A DNA stretch of 15,742 nucleotides. Source: Merdimonas faecigallinarum. Its GTDB lineage: Bacteria; Bacillota; Clostridia; Lachnospirales; Lachnospiraceae. The position numbers and the translations under genes are program-made. Below are positions 6,537 through 14,299 of this stretch, one piece after another (the first letter of the stretch is position 1; every line of letters starts with the position of its first letter). Under the pieces are notes generated by a model, which had not been told where the DNA came from, did not search any database, and saw only the letters and a program-made list of their open reading frames with translations. The stretch is from contig DWXJ01000084.1 of assembly GCA_019119285.1 (NCBI GenBank), positions 1-15,742 on the forward strand, written 5' to 3'.

Positions 6537-8435
6537 ATGACAGAACGTGAAAACAAGAGAGATTATTCGGAGCCGGATAACAGAGATATCATAGGCTTAA
6601 AAGACTATCAGATAAAGATTATTGAAGAACAGAATGACCATCCGCAGATGGAGGAGCTGGATCAGCCGGAGGAGTTGACGGAGGATACGACCGGAAAGGT
6701 CAGTCCCCTGGTTGCAGACTTCCGGGAGGCAAAGATCCGGCTGCATCCGGGAAGCGGTTTTTATGATGCCCAGGAACGGATGCGCAGGTATCTGCACCGG
6801 ATGGATGCCGACCAGCTGCTTTATAATTTCCGCAGCGCGGCAGGACTTCCAGTAAAGGACGCAGAGCCTATGTTCGGATGGGACGCGCCGGAGTGTCTGC
6901 TGCGCGGTCACACCACCGGACATTTTCTGTCCGCTCTTGCGCACTGCTATCATTCCTGCGGGGATGAGACGGCGAAGGAAAAGGCAGAGTACATGATAGA
7001 GGCGCTGCGGGAGTGCCAGGAAGCGTTCCCGAAAAACAAGGGGACCGGACAGGGATTCTTAAGCGGTTATCTGGAGGAACAGTTCGACCTTCTGGAAGAA
7101 TATACTCCCTACCCGCAGATCTGGGCGCCTTACTATACGTTACATAAATTATTCGCAGGCCTTCTGGACTGCTATGAATTATTGGGGAATTCGCTGGCGC
7201 TTAAGATCGCCGAAGATCTGGGAGACTGGACCTGCCGCAGGCTGTCGAGGCTTCCAAAAGACCAGAGGAACCGGATGTGGAGCATGTATATCGCCGGAGA
7301 GTTTGGCGGTATGAATGAAGTCATGGCAAGGCTTTTTCAGATCACAGGGGAAGAAAGATATCTGGAATGCGCGGCAATGTTTGACAACGACCGGTTATTT
7401 GCGCCGCTTCTGCTGGGGAAAGACGCGCTTGGCGGTATGCACGCGAATCAGCATATCCCGCAGGTGATCGGGGCTCTTGAGATGTATATGGCAGGAGCCG
7501 GTAAACGGTACCGGACGATCGCGGAAAGATTCTGGAACTATGTGGTCAGCGGACACGCCTATGCGCCGGGAGGCGTCGGGGAAAGCGAGATGTTCCATGA
7601 CCGGGGAAAAATCGGGACGCTTCTTACGGAAAAGACACAGGAAACCTGTGCTTCCTATAACATGCTGAAGCTGACGAAGGGATTATATCAGCTGGATCCG
7701 AAGGCGTCTTATATGGATTATTACGAGCGGACGCTTGTGAATCACATCCTGGCAGTACAGGAAAAGGAAGAGACAGGAGAAAGTATTTACTTCTGGCCGC
7801 TGGCTCCCGGAGCCAGACGGATCTTTGAGCCGGAGAACAGCTGCTGTCACGGAACAGGAATGGAAAGCCCCTTCCGCTTCCGGGACGCGATCTATTTCCA
7901 GGACGGGGATACGGTATATGTGAATCTCTATCTTCCGTGTACACTGGAAATGCCGGATGGAAGATTACAGATCCGGCAGACCCAGGCGGAAAAGGATCCG
8001 GAACAGATCAAGATCCAGGTGAAAGGTAAGATCAGGACACTGGCGCTTCGAAAGCCCGGATGGGCCAAAGAAGACCTGGAGATCTGTGTGCAGGGGAATC
8101 AGGCCGATCCAATCGTCGATGAAAGTGGCTACATCCGCATACAGGCGGACTTTGAAGCCGGAGTGGAGATAAATGTAAGATTTCCCTATCATCCGGGGCT
8201 GATCCGTACACCGGATAAGCCGGAACTGGCAGCGGTACAGGCCGGACCCTATATTCTGGCGGCATTGTCAGAGGAGCAGGAAGCTCTGCAGGTTCCTGTG
8301 GACGAAGAAAATGTGGAAACGCTGCTTCAAAGAGCAGAAGAAGGAGTGGAATATTTCCTTGGAGATATCCGTTTTATCCCGCTTTACCGTATCGATCAGG
8401 AAAGATACCATGTGTATCTGCACACTGAGAAATAG
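6537..8435 (+). CDS. GH127/DUF1680 beta-L-arabinofuranosidase-like glycoside hydrolase
   Basis: The 632-residue protein matches the GH127 (DUF1680) family, whose best-known member HypBA1 of Bifidobacterium removes beta-L-arabinofuranose, including from hydroxyproline. The (alpha/alpha)6 barrel begins near residue 55. Visible conserved blocks are GWDAPE near 114, GHTTGHFLSA near 124, WAPYYTLHK near 196 and HANQHIPQ near 302. The zinc-thiolate site is intact: Glu369 and Cys371 in ETC, and the Cys pair 436-437 in CCHGTGME, where the first Cys is the expected nucleophile. The acid/base Glu is probably 349 or 351 (GESE). There is no signal peptide, so it acts in the cytoplasm on imported small substrates. 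About 55 acidic residues precede the domain and match no motif I know. Start 6537 has a modest site (GGAAAAG) and agrees with the upstream promoter; a longer frame beginning inside radA at 6399 is rejected. The M24 peptidase follows after 45 bases. Substrate in vivo unknown. Confidence 0.9.
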   Translation: MTERENKRDYSEPDNRDIIGLKDYQIKIIEEQNDHPQMEELDQPEELTEDTTGKVSPLVADFREAKIRLHPGSGFYDAQERMRRYLHRMDADQLLYNFRSAAGLPVKDAEPMFGWDAPECLLRGHTTGHFLSALAHCYHSCGDETAKEKAEYMIEALRECQEAFPKNKGTGQGFLSGYLEEQFDLLEEYTPYPQIWAPYYTLHKLFAGLLDCYELLGNSLALKIAEDLGDWTCRRLSRLPKDQRNRMWSMYIAGEFGGMNEVMARLFQITGEERYLECAAMFDNDRLFAPLLLGKDALGGMHANQHIPQVIGALEMYMAGAGKRYRTIAERFWNYVVSGHAYAPGGVGESEMFHDRGKIGTLLTEKTQETCASYNMLKLTKGLYQLDPKASYMDYYERTLVNHILAVQEKEETGESIYFWPLAPGARRIFEPENSCCHGTGMESPFRFRDAIYFQDGDTVYVNLYLPCTLEMPDGRLQIRQTQAEKDPEQIKIQVKGKIRTLALRKPGWAKEDLEICVQGNQADPIVDESGYIRIQADFEAGVEINVRFPYHPGLIRTPDKPELAAVQAGPYILAALSEEQEALQVPVDEENVETLLQRAEEGVEYFLGDIRFIPLYRIDQERYHVYLHTEK

Positions 8436-8480
8436 AATATTAATGGCAAAAGAGAATAGATAGAAAGAAGGAAAGACAGC

Positions 8481-9551
8481 ATGAACAGACTGGAACAGTT
8501 GAGAACTTACATGGAAGAACAGGGGCTGGATGCATTTTATGTGGCAAAGCCGGCCAATGTCCGCTGTATCAGCGGCTATACCGGAGAGGATTCCTATCTT
8601 TTTATTACAAAAGGAGAGCAGTTCTTTATCACAGATCCAAGATATACGGAGCAGGCTGCTTACGAATGTCCGGAGTATGAGATCGTAAACTGGCGAAGAG
8701 CCGGTTATACCATAGGCAAAACGCTTGCGGAATGCGCAGAGAAGCAGCAGATCCGCACGATTGGATTTGAAGAGGATCATCTGACGTTCGGAACCTGGAG
8801 ATCTATCCAGGAGGCTGTAAAGGCGGAAATGGTGCCGACGCTCAATGTGATTGAAAAGCTGCGGGCGGTCAAGACGCCGGAAGAACTTAAGAATCTCCGC
8901 ATTTCCTGTGATATTGCATCCAGGGCTTTTGATAAGATCCTGAAGGATATCCGGGTGGGAGTGACAGAAAAGGAACTGGCTTCCAGACTTTCCCACTATA
9001 TGGTGATGGAGGGGGCCGACACCAAGCCATACGGCGGCATCCTGATTTCCGGGGCAAGGACGTCCCTGCTTCACGGGATCCCGGGAGAAAAGGCGATAGA
9101 ATACGGTGACTTTGTGCTGATGGATTATGGCTGCCAGTACAAAGGGTATCTGTCAGATATGACAAGAACAGTGGTTGTAGGCCGCGCGGACGCAAAACAG
9201 AGAGAAGTCTATGATCTCTGCCGTCAGATGACCGAAGACACAGAAAAAGCAGTGAAGCCGGGCGTGACAGGAACTTCCTGTTATGAGGCGTCACTGGAAG
9301 CGATCAAAGATACAGAGTATCTTCCCTATAATTATACAGGCATCGGACACGGCGTAGGGCTGTTTGTCCATGAACTTCCGAATATCGGCGCGAGATGCGA
9401 CAATATTCTGGAAGAGAACAACATTTTAACGGTAGAACCAGGAATTTATATCCCAGGCTGGGGCGGCGTGCGAATCGAAGACCAGGGTATCGTTACCGCA
9501 GAGGGATATGAAAACCTGATAAGTGCTACACATGAGCTAATAGAACTTTAG
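8481..9551 (+). CDS. M24 metallopeptidase, Xaa-Pro aminopeptidase/dipeptidase type
   Basis: This 356-residue cytoplasmic enzyme has the two-domain build of small Xaa-Pro peptidases: a creatinase-like N-terminal domain (about 1-125) and a pita-bread catalytic domain (about 135-350). All five dinuclear-metal ligands are present: Asp215 (LMDYG), Asp226 (LSDMTRT), His290 (GIGHGVG), Glu319 (TVEPG) and Glu333 (RIEDQG). His198 (LLHGIPG) and His297 (FVHELP) occupy the usual substrate-side positions. Such enzymes release the N-terminal residue ahead of proline, or split Xaa-Pro dipeptides. The ribosome site is AGAAGGAAAG ahead of the ATG at 8481. In related bacteria this gene often sits beside efp; here it lies between a GH127 gene and an oligopeptide importer, so a role in digesting imported proline- or hydroxyproline-containing peptides is a reasonable inference. 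Whether it is an aminopeptidase or a dipeptidase cannot be told from sequence alone. Confidence 0.9.
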   Translation: MNRLEQLRTYMEEQGLDAFYVAKPANVRCISGYTGEDSYLFITKGEQFFITDPRYTEQAAYECPEYEIVNWRRAGYTIGKTLAECAEKQQIRTIGFEEDHLTFGTWRSIQEAVKAEMVPTLNVIEKLRAVKTPEELKNLRISCDIASRAFDKILKDIRVGVTEKELASRLSHYMVMEGADTKPYGGILISGARTSLLHGIPGEKAIEYGDFVLMDYGCQYKGYLSDMTRTVVVGRADAKQREVYDLCRQMTEDTEKAVKPGVTGTSCYEASLEAIKDTEYLPYNYTGIGHGVGLFVHELPNIGARCDNILEENNILTVEPGIYIPGWGGVRIEDQGIVTAEGYENLISATHELIEL

Positions 9552-9588
9552 GAAGGCAGAAGCCTTTCGTGAGTAAAGGAGGTATTTT

Positions 9589-11232
9589 ATGAAAAAGAAA
9601 GTATTAGCTGTATTACTGACAGCAGCCATGACAGCAACCTTAGCTGCAGGCTGTGGCGTACCCGGGGGGGGAGGAAGCGATGACGGCGGATCCGGCGATG
9701 GATCCGGTGAAAAGGTCTTCCGTTATTCCACAAGAACAGAGCCGACAACTCTGGACCCGACCAAGGGTAACTGTATCCCTGACAACGAGATCCAGCATGC
9801 GCTGACCGAAGGTCTGGTGCGTAACACGGGCGGAGAAGTAGAGCCTGGTACCGCTGAAGAGTGGGAAGTATCCGATGACGGACTTACTTACACCTTCCAC
9901 ATTCGTGAAGATGCAAAATGGAGCGATGGAGAGCCCATTACCGCAAATGATTATGTATACAGCTGGCAGAGACTTCTGAATCCTGAGACTGCAGCTCCGT
10001 ACGCATTCATTGGTGAGTACATTAAAAACGGTCGTGCGGTAGAAGTTGGTGATATGGATCCTTCTGAACTGGGAGTAGTTGCAGAAGATGATAAGACTCT
10101 GGTTGTAACCCTGGAGCACCCGACAGAGTATTTCTTAAGTCTGATTGGTTCTCAGGCACAGTTTGCACCGCTTCGTCAGGATGTTGTAGAAGAGTACGGC
10201 ACTGACTTTGCGGCAGACGCTGAGAAAAACGTATACTCTGGTCCTTACGTACTGGCAAGTTTTGAGAATCAGCAGTGGATCTTTGAGCCAAACGAAGAGT
10301 ACTGGAACAGAGATGCGATCAACCTGGACCGTGTAGAACTTACCTATGTTCAGAACCAGGATACCGCTCTTGCAATGTATGAATCCGGCGATCTGGATTA
10401 CTCTGAGCTTCCGAGCGCATCTGTACAGAACTACGAGGATACCGCAGAAGTATTCCGCAATGGTAACGTAGACTACTTCTACTACAACCTTGACTGCGGC
10501 AATCCGGCTATGGCGAACACAAACTTCCGTCTGGCTCTGAACTATGCTCTGAACAGAAACGAGTACAACACCCTGGTAAATAACGACCTGTATGTTCCGT
10601 CTACCGGACTTGCATTCAGCGGACTGGCAGATAACGGCAGCACATGGGGAGAGAACTCTACACTGGAAGGATATCCTCTTGACGGCGACGAAGAGGCAGC
10701 AAAAGAATATCTTGACACTGCACTTTCCGAGCTTGGAATGAGCGATCCGTCCGAGATTACTGTAACCATTACCACAACAGATAACGAGAGCGCTAAGAAG
10801 CAGGCTGAGGTTGTTCAGGAAATGTGGACCAAGGCTCTTGGCATCAATGTTCAGATCGAGCAGATCACATATGCAGAGGTTCTGACCCGTCACGGCACCG
10901 GCGACTTCGAGATCGCATGGGGCGGCTGGGGATCTGACTATGACGATGCTTACAGCTACCTTGAACTGTTCAAGTCTGACAGTGCTTACAACTACAGCAA
11001 CTACGCAAATGCAGAAGTTGACGAACTGCTGAATGGTTCTCAGACAGAGACAGATCCTGCTAAGAGAAGCGAGATGCTTCATCAGGCAGAGCAGATCATC
11101 ATTGATGAAGCTGCATTCCTGCCGCAGGCAGAAAGAGAAGTTTACTATCTGATGGATGAAGATGTAACAGGCGTTGAATTCTTCCACTGTGCAGTCAACA
11201 TTGACTGGGTATATGCTGACATTACTGAGTAG
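9589..11232 (+). CDS. oppA: Oligopeptide ABC transporter substrate-binding lipoprotein (OppA-like, SBP family 5)
   Basis: This 547-residue protein captures peptides outside the membrane and delivers them to the permease pair encoded next. A lipoprotein signal peptide is clear: KKK at 2-4, a hydrophobic core, and the lipobox AAGC with the lipidated Cys22. A Gly/Ser/Asp-rich tether (about 23-40) follows. The mature part begins with the family-5 pattern EPTTLDPTKG and continues with TAEEWEVSDDGLTYTFHIR and WSDGEPITANDYVYSWQRLL-type segments characteristic of OppA. Length is typical for OppA and longer than most DppA. The ribosome site AAAGGAGGT is very strong. The gene is followed by a 162-base gap with a large hairpin, which probably keeps binding protein levels above permease levels. 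Ligand specificity is not readable from sequence; the upstream proline peptidase and arabinofuranosidase suggest proline-rich or glycosylated peptides as one option. Confidence 0.93.
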   Translation: MKKKVLAVLLTAAMTATLAAGCGVPGGGGSDDGGSGDGSGEKVFRYSTRTEPTTLDPTKGNCIPDNEIQHALTEGLVRNTGGEVEPGTAEEWEVSDDGLTYTFHIREDAKWSDGEPITANDYVYSWQRLLNPETAAPYAFIGEYIKNGRAVEVGDMDPSELGVVAEDDKTLVVTLEHPTEYFLSLIGSQAQFAPLRQDVVEEYGTDFAADAEKNVYSGPYVLASFENQQWIFEPNEEYWNRDAINLDRVELTYVQNQDTALAMYESGDLDYSELPSASVQNYEDTAEVFRNGNVDYFYYNLDCGNPAMANTNFRLALNYALNRNEYNTLVNNDLYVPSTGLAFSGLADNGSTWGENSTLEGYPLDGDEEAAKEYLDTALSELGMSDPSEITVTITTTDNESAKKQAEVVQEMWTKALGINVQIEQITYAEVLTRHGTGDFEIAWGGWGSDYDDAYSYLELFKSDSAYNYSNYANAEVDELLNGSQTETDPAKRSEMLHQAEQIIIDEAAFLPQAEREVYYLMDEDVTGVEFFHCAVNIDWVYADITE

Positions 11233-11236
11233 ATCC

Positions 11237-11250
11237 TAACGCAAGCGTTA
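11237..11250. repeat. 14-bp inverted repeat after the binding-protein gene
   Basis: TAACGC and GCGTTA flank a two-base AA centre, just five bases past the stop codon. As RNA this would be a small five-pair hairpin with a CAAG loop; as DNA it could be a dyad site. No T-run follows. Confidence 0.45.
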
Positions 11251-11274
11251 AGTATTGAATTTGTGTAAAACAAA

Positions 11275-11306
11275 AACCGCTGTCCGGCAGCAGCCGGGCG
11301 GCGGTT
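11275..11306 (+). promoter_or_regulatory. Intercistronic 14-bp hairpin between binding protein and permease genes
   Basis: The arms 11275-11288 and 11293-11306 pair over 14 positions (12 Watson-Crick, 2 G-U) around an AGCA loop. No T-run follows on the + strand, so it is not a typical terminator; it fits a 3'-end stabiliser or processing site that favours the upstream binding-protein message, as known for malE-malF type arrangements. On the - strand the stem is followed by TTTGTTTT, so it could stop antisense transcription. Confidence 0.7.
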
Positions 11307-11316
11307 ACTGAGCAGG

Positions 11317-11373
11317 GGGAAAAGGCGATTTAGAAAAGACGCAGTATTCTTTGCTGAATCTCTTTTCCCTTTT
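11317..11373 (+). promoter_or_regulatory. Possible long-range stem with T-run (attenuator-like)
   Basis: GGGAAAAG at 11317-11324 is complementary to CTTTTCCC at 11362-11369, and GATT at 11327-11330 to AATC at 11357-11360. Four Ts follow at 11370-11373. This could be a partial terminator limiting read-through into the permease genes. The large internal loop makes it uncertain. Confidence 0.35.
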
Positions 11374-11381
11374 ACTACAGT

Positions 11382-11387
11382 AGGAGG
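11382..11387 (+). promoter_or_regulatory. Ribosome binding site deciding the oppB start
   Basis: AGGAGG ends only one base before an in-frame ATG at 11389 but seven bases before the ATG at 11395. The second ATG is therefore the likely start of the permease. Confidence 0.75.
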
Positions 11388-11394
11388 AATGAGT

Positions 11395-12315
11395 ATGCTG
11401 AAATATGTTTTAAAGCGTGTGGTGGCTGCCGTTCTGACAATCCTGGTGTTGATTACGATCGTATTCTTCCTGGTGCGTCTGATGCCCGGCGAGCCGTTTA
11501 CCAGCGCAAAGCTGACGCCGGAAGTGGCGGAAAATATGCGGTCCTACTATGGCTTTGACAAGCCCATGATTGTTCAGTACCTGCAGTACATGGGCAATCT
11601 GCTTCAGGGTGACTTCGGTTATTCCATGAAGTATACAAACAGAACCGTAAATGATATTATTGGAGAGACCTTCCCGTTCTCTGCAGACCTTGGAATCCGC
11701 GCCCTTGTGATGGCTGTGTCCATCGGTCTGATCCTGGGAATTGTCTCCGCGAGAAACAGAGGAAAGAAGATTGACTTCTTCTGTGTTATCGTTGCCGTAC
11801 TGGGAACCAGTATCCCTGACTTTATCATGGGAGCGGTACTCCAGTATACATTTGGTATTAAGTGGGGATTGTTCCCTGTAGCAAGATATGAAGGAATTGA
11901 ATACACGATCCTGCCGGCCTGTGCCCTGGCGTTCTATACACTGGCATCTGTCTCGCGTATCATGCGTGCCAGCATGCTGGAGGTTACGTCCCAGGATTAC
12001 ATCAAGACGGCCCGGTCGAAAGGTGTTTCGGATCTGCGTATTACGATGAAGCATCAGATCCGTAACGCGATCATGCCGGTTATGACAGTTATGGGTCCGA
12101 CAGTGGCTTCCGTACTGACCGGTACTTTCGTTATCGAATCGATTTTTGCGATTCCTGGAATGGGTAAATATTACGTAGAAAGTGTATCTAACAATGACTA
12201 TTCCATGGTACTGGGAATGACGGTATTCTATGGTATCTTCCTGGTAACCTGTAACCTGGTGGTAGACGTTCTTTACGGCGTGGCTGACCCGCGTGTACGT
12301 ATCGGAAAAAGGTAG
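11395..12315 (+). CDS. oppB: Oligopeptide ABC transporter permease, OppB-like
   Basis: This 306-residue inner-membrane protein is the first of the two channel subunits of the importer. It starts with the characteristic MLKYVLKR segment and an N-terminal span (about 9-28), followed by the external LMPGEPF motif shared by OppB/DppB proteins. Several further spans follow, and the cytoplasmic coupling (EAA) loop with a Gly in KTARSKGVSDLRI lies near residues 202-214, where an ATPase docks. The C-terminus ends DVLYGVADPRVRIGKR, with the VADPRVR tail usual in this family. Overlap or spacing with the next gene is minimal: its stop is directly followed by the oppC ribosome site. It makes a complex with the next permease and the two ATPases. 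Nothing is truncated. Confidence 0.94.
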   Translation: MLKYVLKRVVAAVLTILVLITIVFFLVRLMPGEPFTSAKLTPEVAENMRSYYGFDKPMIVQYLQYMGNLLQGDFGYSMKYTNRTVNDIIGETFPFSADLGIRALVMAVSIGLILGIVSARNRGKKIDFFCVIVAVLGTSIPDFIMGAVLQYTFGIKWGLFPVARYEGIEYTILPACALAFYTLASVSRIMRASMLEVTSQDYIKTARSKGVSDLRITMKHQIRNAIMPVMTVMGPTVASVLTGTFVIESIFAIPGMGKYYVESVSNNDYSMVLGMTVFYGIFLVTCNLVVDVLYGVADPRVRIGKR

Positions 12316-12324
12316 GTGAGAGAG

Positions 12325-13248
12325 ATGGCAGAATTAAATAAAGATATGTTTGTGATACGGGGAAAAGACACCGTACGTATGGAAAGCATCAGCCGTCCGT
12401 CTCTTTCCTTCTGGTCAGATGCCTGGAGACGTCTGCGGAAAAATAAAAGTGCATTTTTTGCCATGTGTCTGGTGCTTTTATACACGCTGCTGGCAATCTT
12501 TGCACCGATGTTCAGCCAGTACACACAGTCTCAGATGGATGCGAATGCAAGACATGCGCTGTTCTCTGCGGCACACTGGCTGGGAACTGACTCAACCGGG
12601 CGTGACCTGTGGGTACGTATCTGGATGGGCGCCCGTGTATCTCTTTCCATCGGTCTGATCTCCGCCATTCTGAACATGTGCGTGGGTGCCGTGATCGGTG
12701 GTCTGTGCGGATATTACGGCGGCAAGCTTGATATGATCGTAATGCGGATCGTAGACCTGCTCTACGGTATCCCCAGTCTGATCATCACCATCCTGGTTAT
12801 GATGGTACTTGGTAAAGGTATCGCTCCTCTGATCGTTGCGATGTGCGTGGTTGGATGGATTGGAACCTGCCGTTTTGTCCGGGGCGAGGTTTATCGTCTG
12901 AAAGAGCAGGAATTCGTTATGGCTGCGAAAGTCATGGGTATTCCGGATTTTATCATTATTATCCGTCACATCATCCCCAATATCATGGGTATGCTGGTGA
13001 CAAACCTTTGTATGGCTATCCCGGGAGCAATCTTCCAGGAAGCATTCCTTAGCTACATCGGACTTGGTATCGTACCTCCGGATTGTAGCTGGGGTGTTAT
13101 CTGTAAAGAGGGTATCCAGTTCCTGCGGTACTATCCGCACGAAGTGCTGATCCCCGCATTCTTTGTATGTACTACCATGCTTGCCCTGAACCTTCTGGGC
13201 AACGGTCTGCGTGATGCTGTAGACCCGAAACTGCGTGGAACGGATTAG
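12325..13248 (+). CDS. oppC: Oligopeptide ABC transporter permease, OppC-like
   Basis: The second channel subunit, 307 residues. It has the long cytoplasmic N-terminus typical of OppC (about 1-45, with FWSDAWRRLRKNKSA just before the first span), the external HWLGTDSTGRDLWVR signature that marks OppC/DppC proteins, and a coupling loop around KVMGIPDFIIIIRHIIPN. The tail reads NGLRDAVDPKLRGTD, again standard. AGGTGA at 12314-12319 overlaps the oppB stop and sits five bases before the ATG at 12325, so I prefer that to the in-frame GTG at 12316, which lies within the ribosome site itself. Translation is probably coupled to oppB. The downstream ATPase gene begins 13 bases after its stop. Confidence 0.94.
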   Translation: MAELNKDMFVIRGKDTVRMESISRPSLSFWSDAWRRLRKNKSAFFAMCLVLLYTLLAIFAPMFSQYTQSQMDANARHALFSAAHWLGTDSTGRDLWVRIWMGARVSLSIGLISAILNMCVGAVIGGLCGYYGGKLDMIVMRIVDLLYGIPSLIITILVMMVLGKGIAPLIVAMCVVGWIGTCRFVRGEVYRLKEQEFVMAAKVMGIPDFIIIIRHIIPNIMGMLVTNLCMAIPGAIFQEAFLSYIGLGIVPPDCSWGVICKEGIQFLRYYPHEVLIPAFFVCTTMLALNLLGNGLRDAVDPKLRGTD

Positions 13249-13261
13249 GAGGAACGTAAAA

Positions 13262-14299
13262 ATGGCAGAAAGAGAAAATATTCTGGAATTAAAAGACGTG
13301 GTGTACTCCTTCCATACATACGGCGGAGAGGTACAGGCTGTCCGTGACGTCAGCTTCGAGGTGCGTAAAGGAGAGATCCTTGGTATCGTTGGAGAGTCCG
13401 GATGTGGAAAGAGTGTTACGGCACAGTGTATCATGCGTCTGAATCCGGAGCCCCCTGGATTTTTCAAGGGCGGCGAGATTTTATTTAATGGAAAAGACGT
13501 CCTGAAGATGACCAAGACGGAACTGAACAATATGCGGAGGGAAGATATCGGATTTGTATTCCAGGATCCGATGACATCCCTGAACCCGACCATGAGGATC
13601 GGCGCGCAGATCGAAGAGGTATTCCGCGGCCGTAAGGACGTAACGAAAAAAGAAGTAAAAGAAAAAGCGCTGGAGATCATGAAACTGGTAGGAATCTCCG
13701 ATGTGGAGAAGCGTTACCGCCAGTATCCGCATGAGCTGTCCGGTGGTATGAAGCAGCGTGTCATGATCGCGATCGCTCTGGTAAGCCGTCCGAGCATGAT
13801 CATCTGCGACGAGCCTACCACATCTCTGGACGTTACCATTGAGGCTCAGATCCTGGACCTCTTACTGGAACTGAGAGAGAAACTGGGTACATCTATTATC
13901 ATGATCACACACGACCTGGGTGTAATCGCCCGTCTCTGCGACCGCGTGGTTGTTATGTACGGCGGTAAGATCGTAGAGAAAGGAACCGTGCAGGAGATCT
14001 TCTATGAGACAGCACATCCGTATACCAAGGGACTGATGGAGTCCATCGCCCGTCTGGATACAGAAAAAGGCGAGAAACTTAAACCGATCGAGGGTACTCC
14101 TCCGGATCTGTTCTCACCGCCGAAGGGATGTCCATTTGCGGCAAGATGCGAGTATGCGATGGATGTATGTCATGAACTCCCGCCGGAGCAGTATCTTCTG
14201 TCCGAAGAGCACAATACCTGCTGCTGGCTGCAGCATGAGTACGCGCCGGAGACAGAACTGAAAAAACCGGTGATCGGAAAGAAAGGAGAGGTGGAATAA
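13262..14299 (+). CDS. oppD: Oligopeptide ABC transporter ATPase, OppD-like
   Basis: One of two ATPases that power peptide import, bound to the cytoplasmic face of the permeases. The 345-residue chain shows Walker A GESGCGKS at 44-51, Q-loop Gln101, the signature LSGGMKQR from 159, Walker B ending Asp183-Glu184, and H-loop His217. The C-terminal oligopeptide-type extension carries Cys290, Cys296, Cys303 and the pair 320-321, the pattern now linked to an iron-sulfur cluster in some Opp/Dpp ATPases. HPYTKGLM near 252 is the usual family marker. The start at 13262 follows AGGAGG at 13247-13252, which overlaps the oppC stop; a GTG-initiated frame from 13235 inside oppC is rejected. The next gene starts directly after its stop codon. 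Confidence 0.95.
   Translation: MAERENILELKDVVYSFHTYGGEVQAVRDVSFEVRKGEILGIVGESGCGKSVTAQCIMRLNPEPPGFFKGGEILFNGKDVLKMTKTELNNMRREDIGFVFQDPMTSLNPTMRIGAQIEEVFRGRKDVTKKEVKEKALEIMKLVGISDVEKRYRQYPHELSGGMKQRVMIAIALVSRPSMIICDEPTTSLDVTIEAQILDLLLELREKLGTSIIMITHDLGVIARLCDRVVVMYGGKIVEKGTVQEIFYETAHPYTKGLMESIARLDTEKGEKLKPIEGTPPDLFSPPKGCPFAARCEYAMDVCHELPPEQYLLSEEHNTCCWLQHEYAPETELKKPVIGKKGEVE

Noticed and set aside
9552..9567. Small hairpin GAAGGC/GCCTTT after the peptidase gene as a terminator
   Set aside because: Only six pairs including a G-U and no T-run; it is followed at once by the strong oppA ribosome site.
10135..11187. A 350-codon - strand frame opposite oppA
   Set aside because: It is a composition shadow of a well-supported binding-protein gene; the translation has no recognisable domain.
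12592..13680. A 362-codon - strand frame across the oppC/oppD junction
   Set aside because: It spans two clear + strand genes and its translation is low-complexity His/Thr/Asp-rich sequence typical of shadows.
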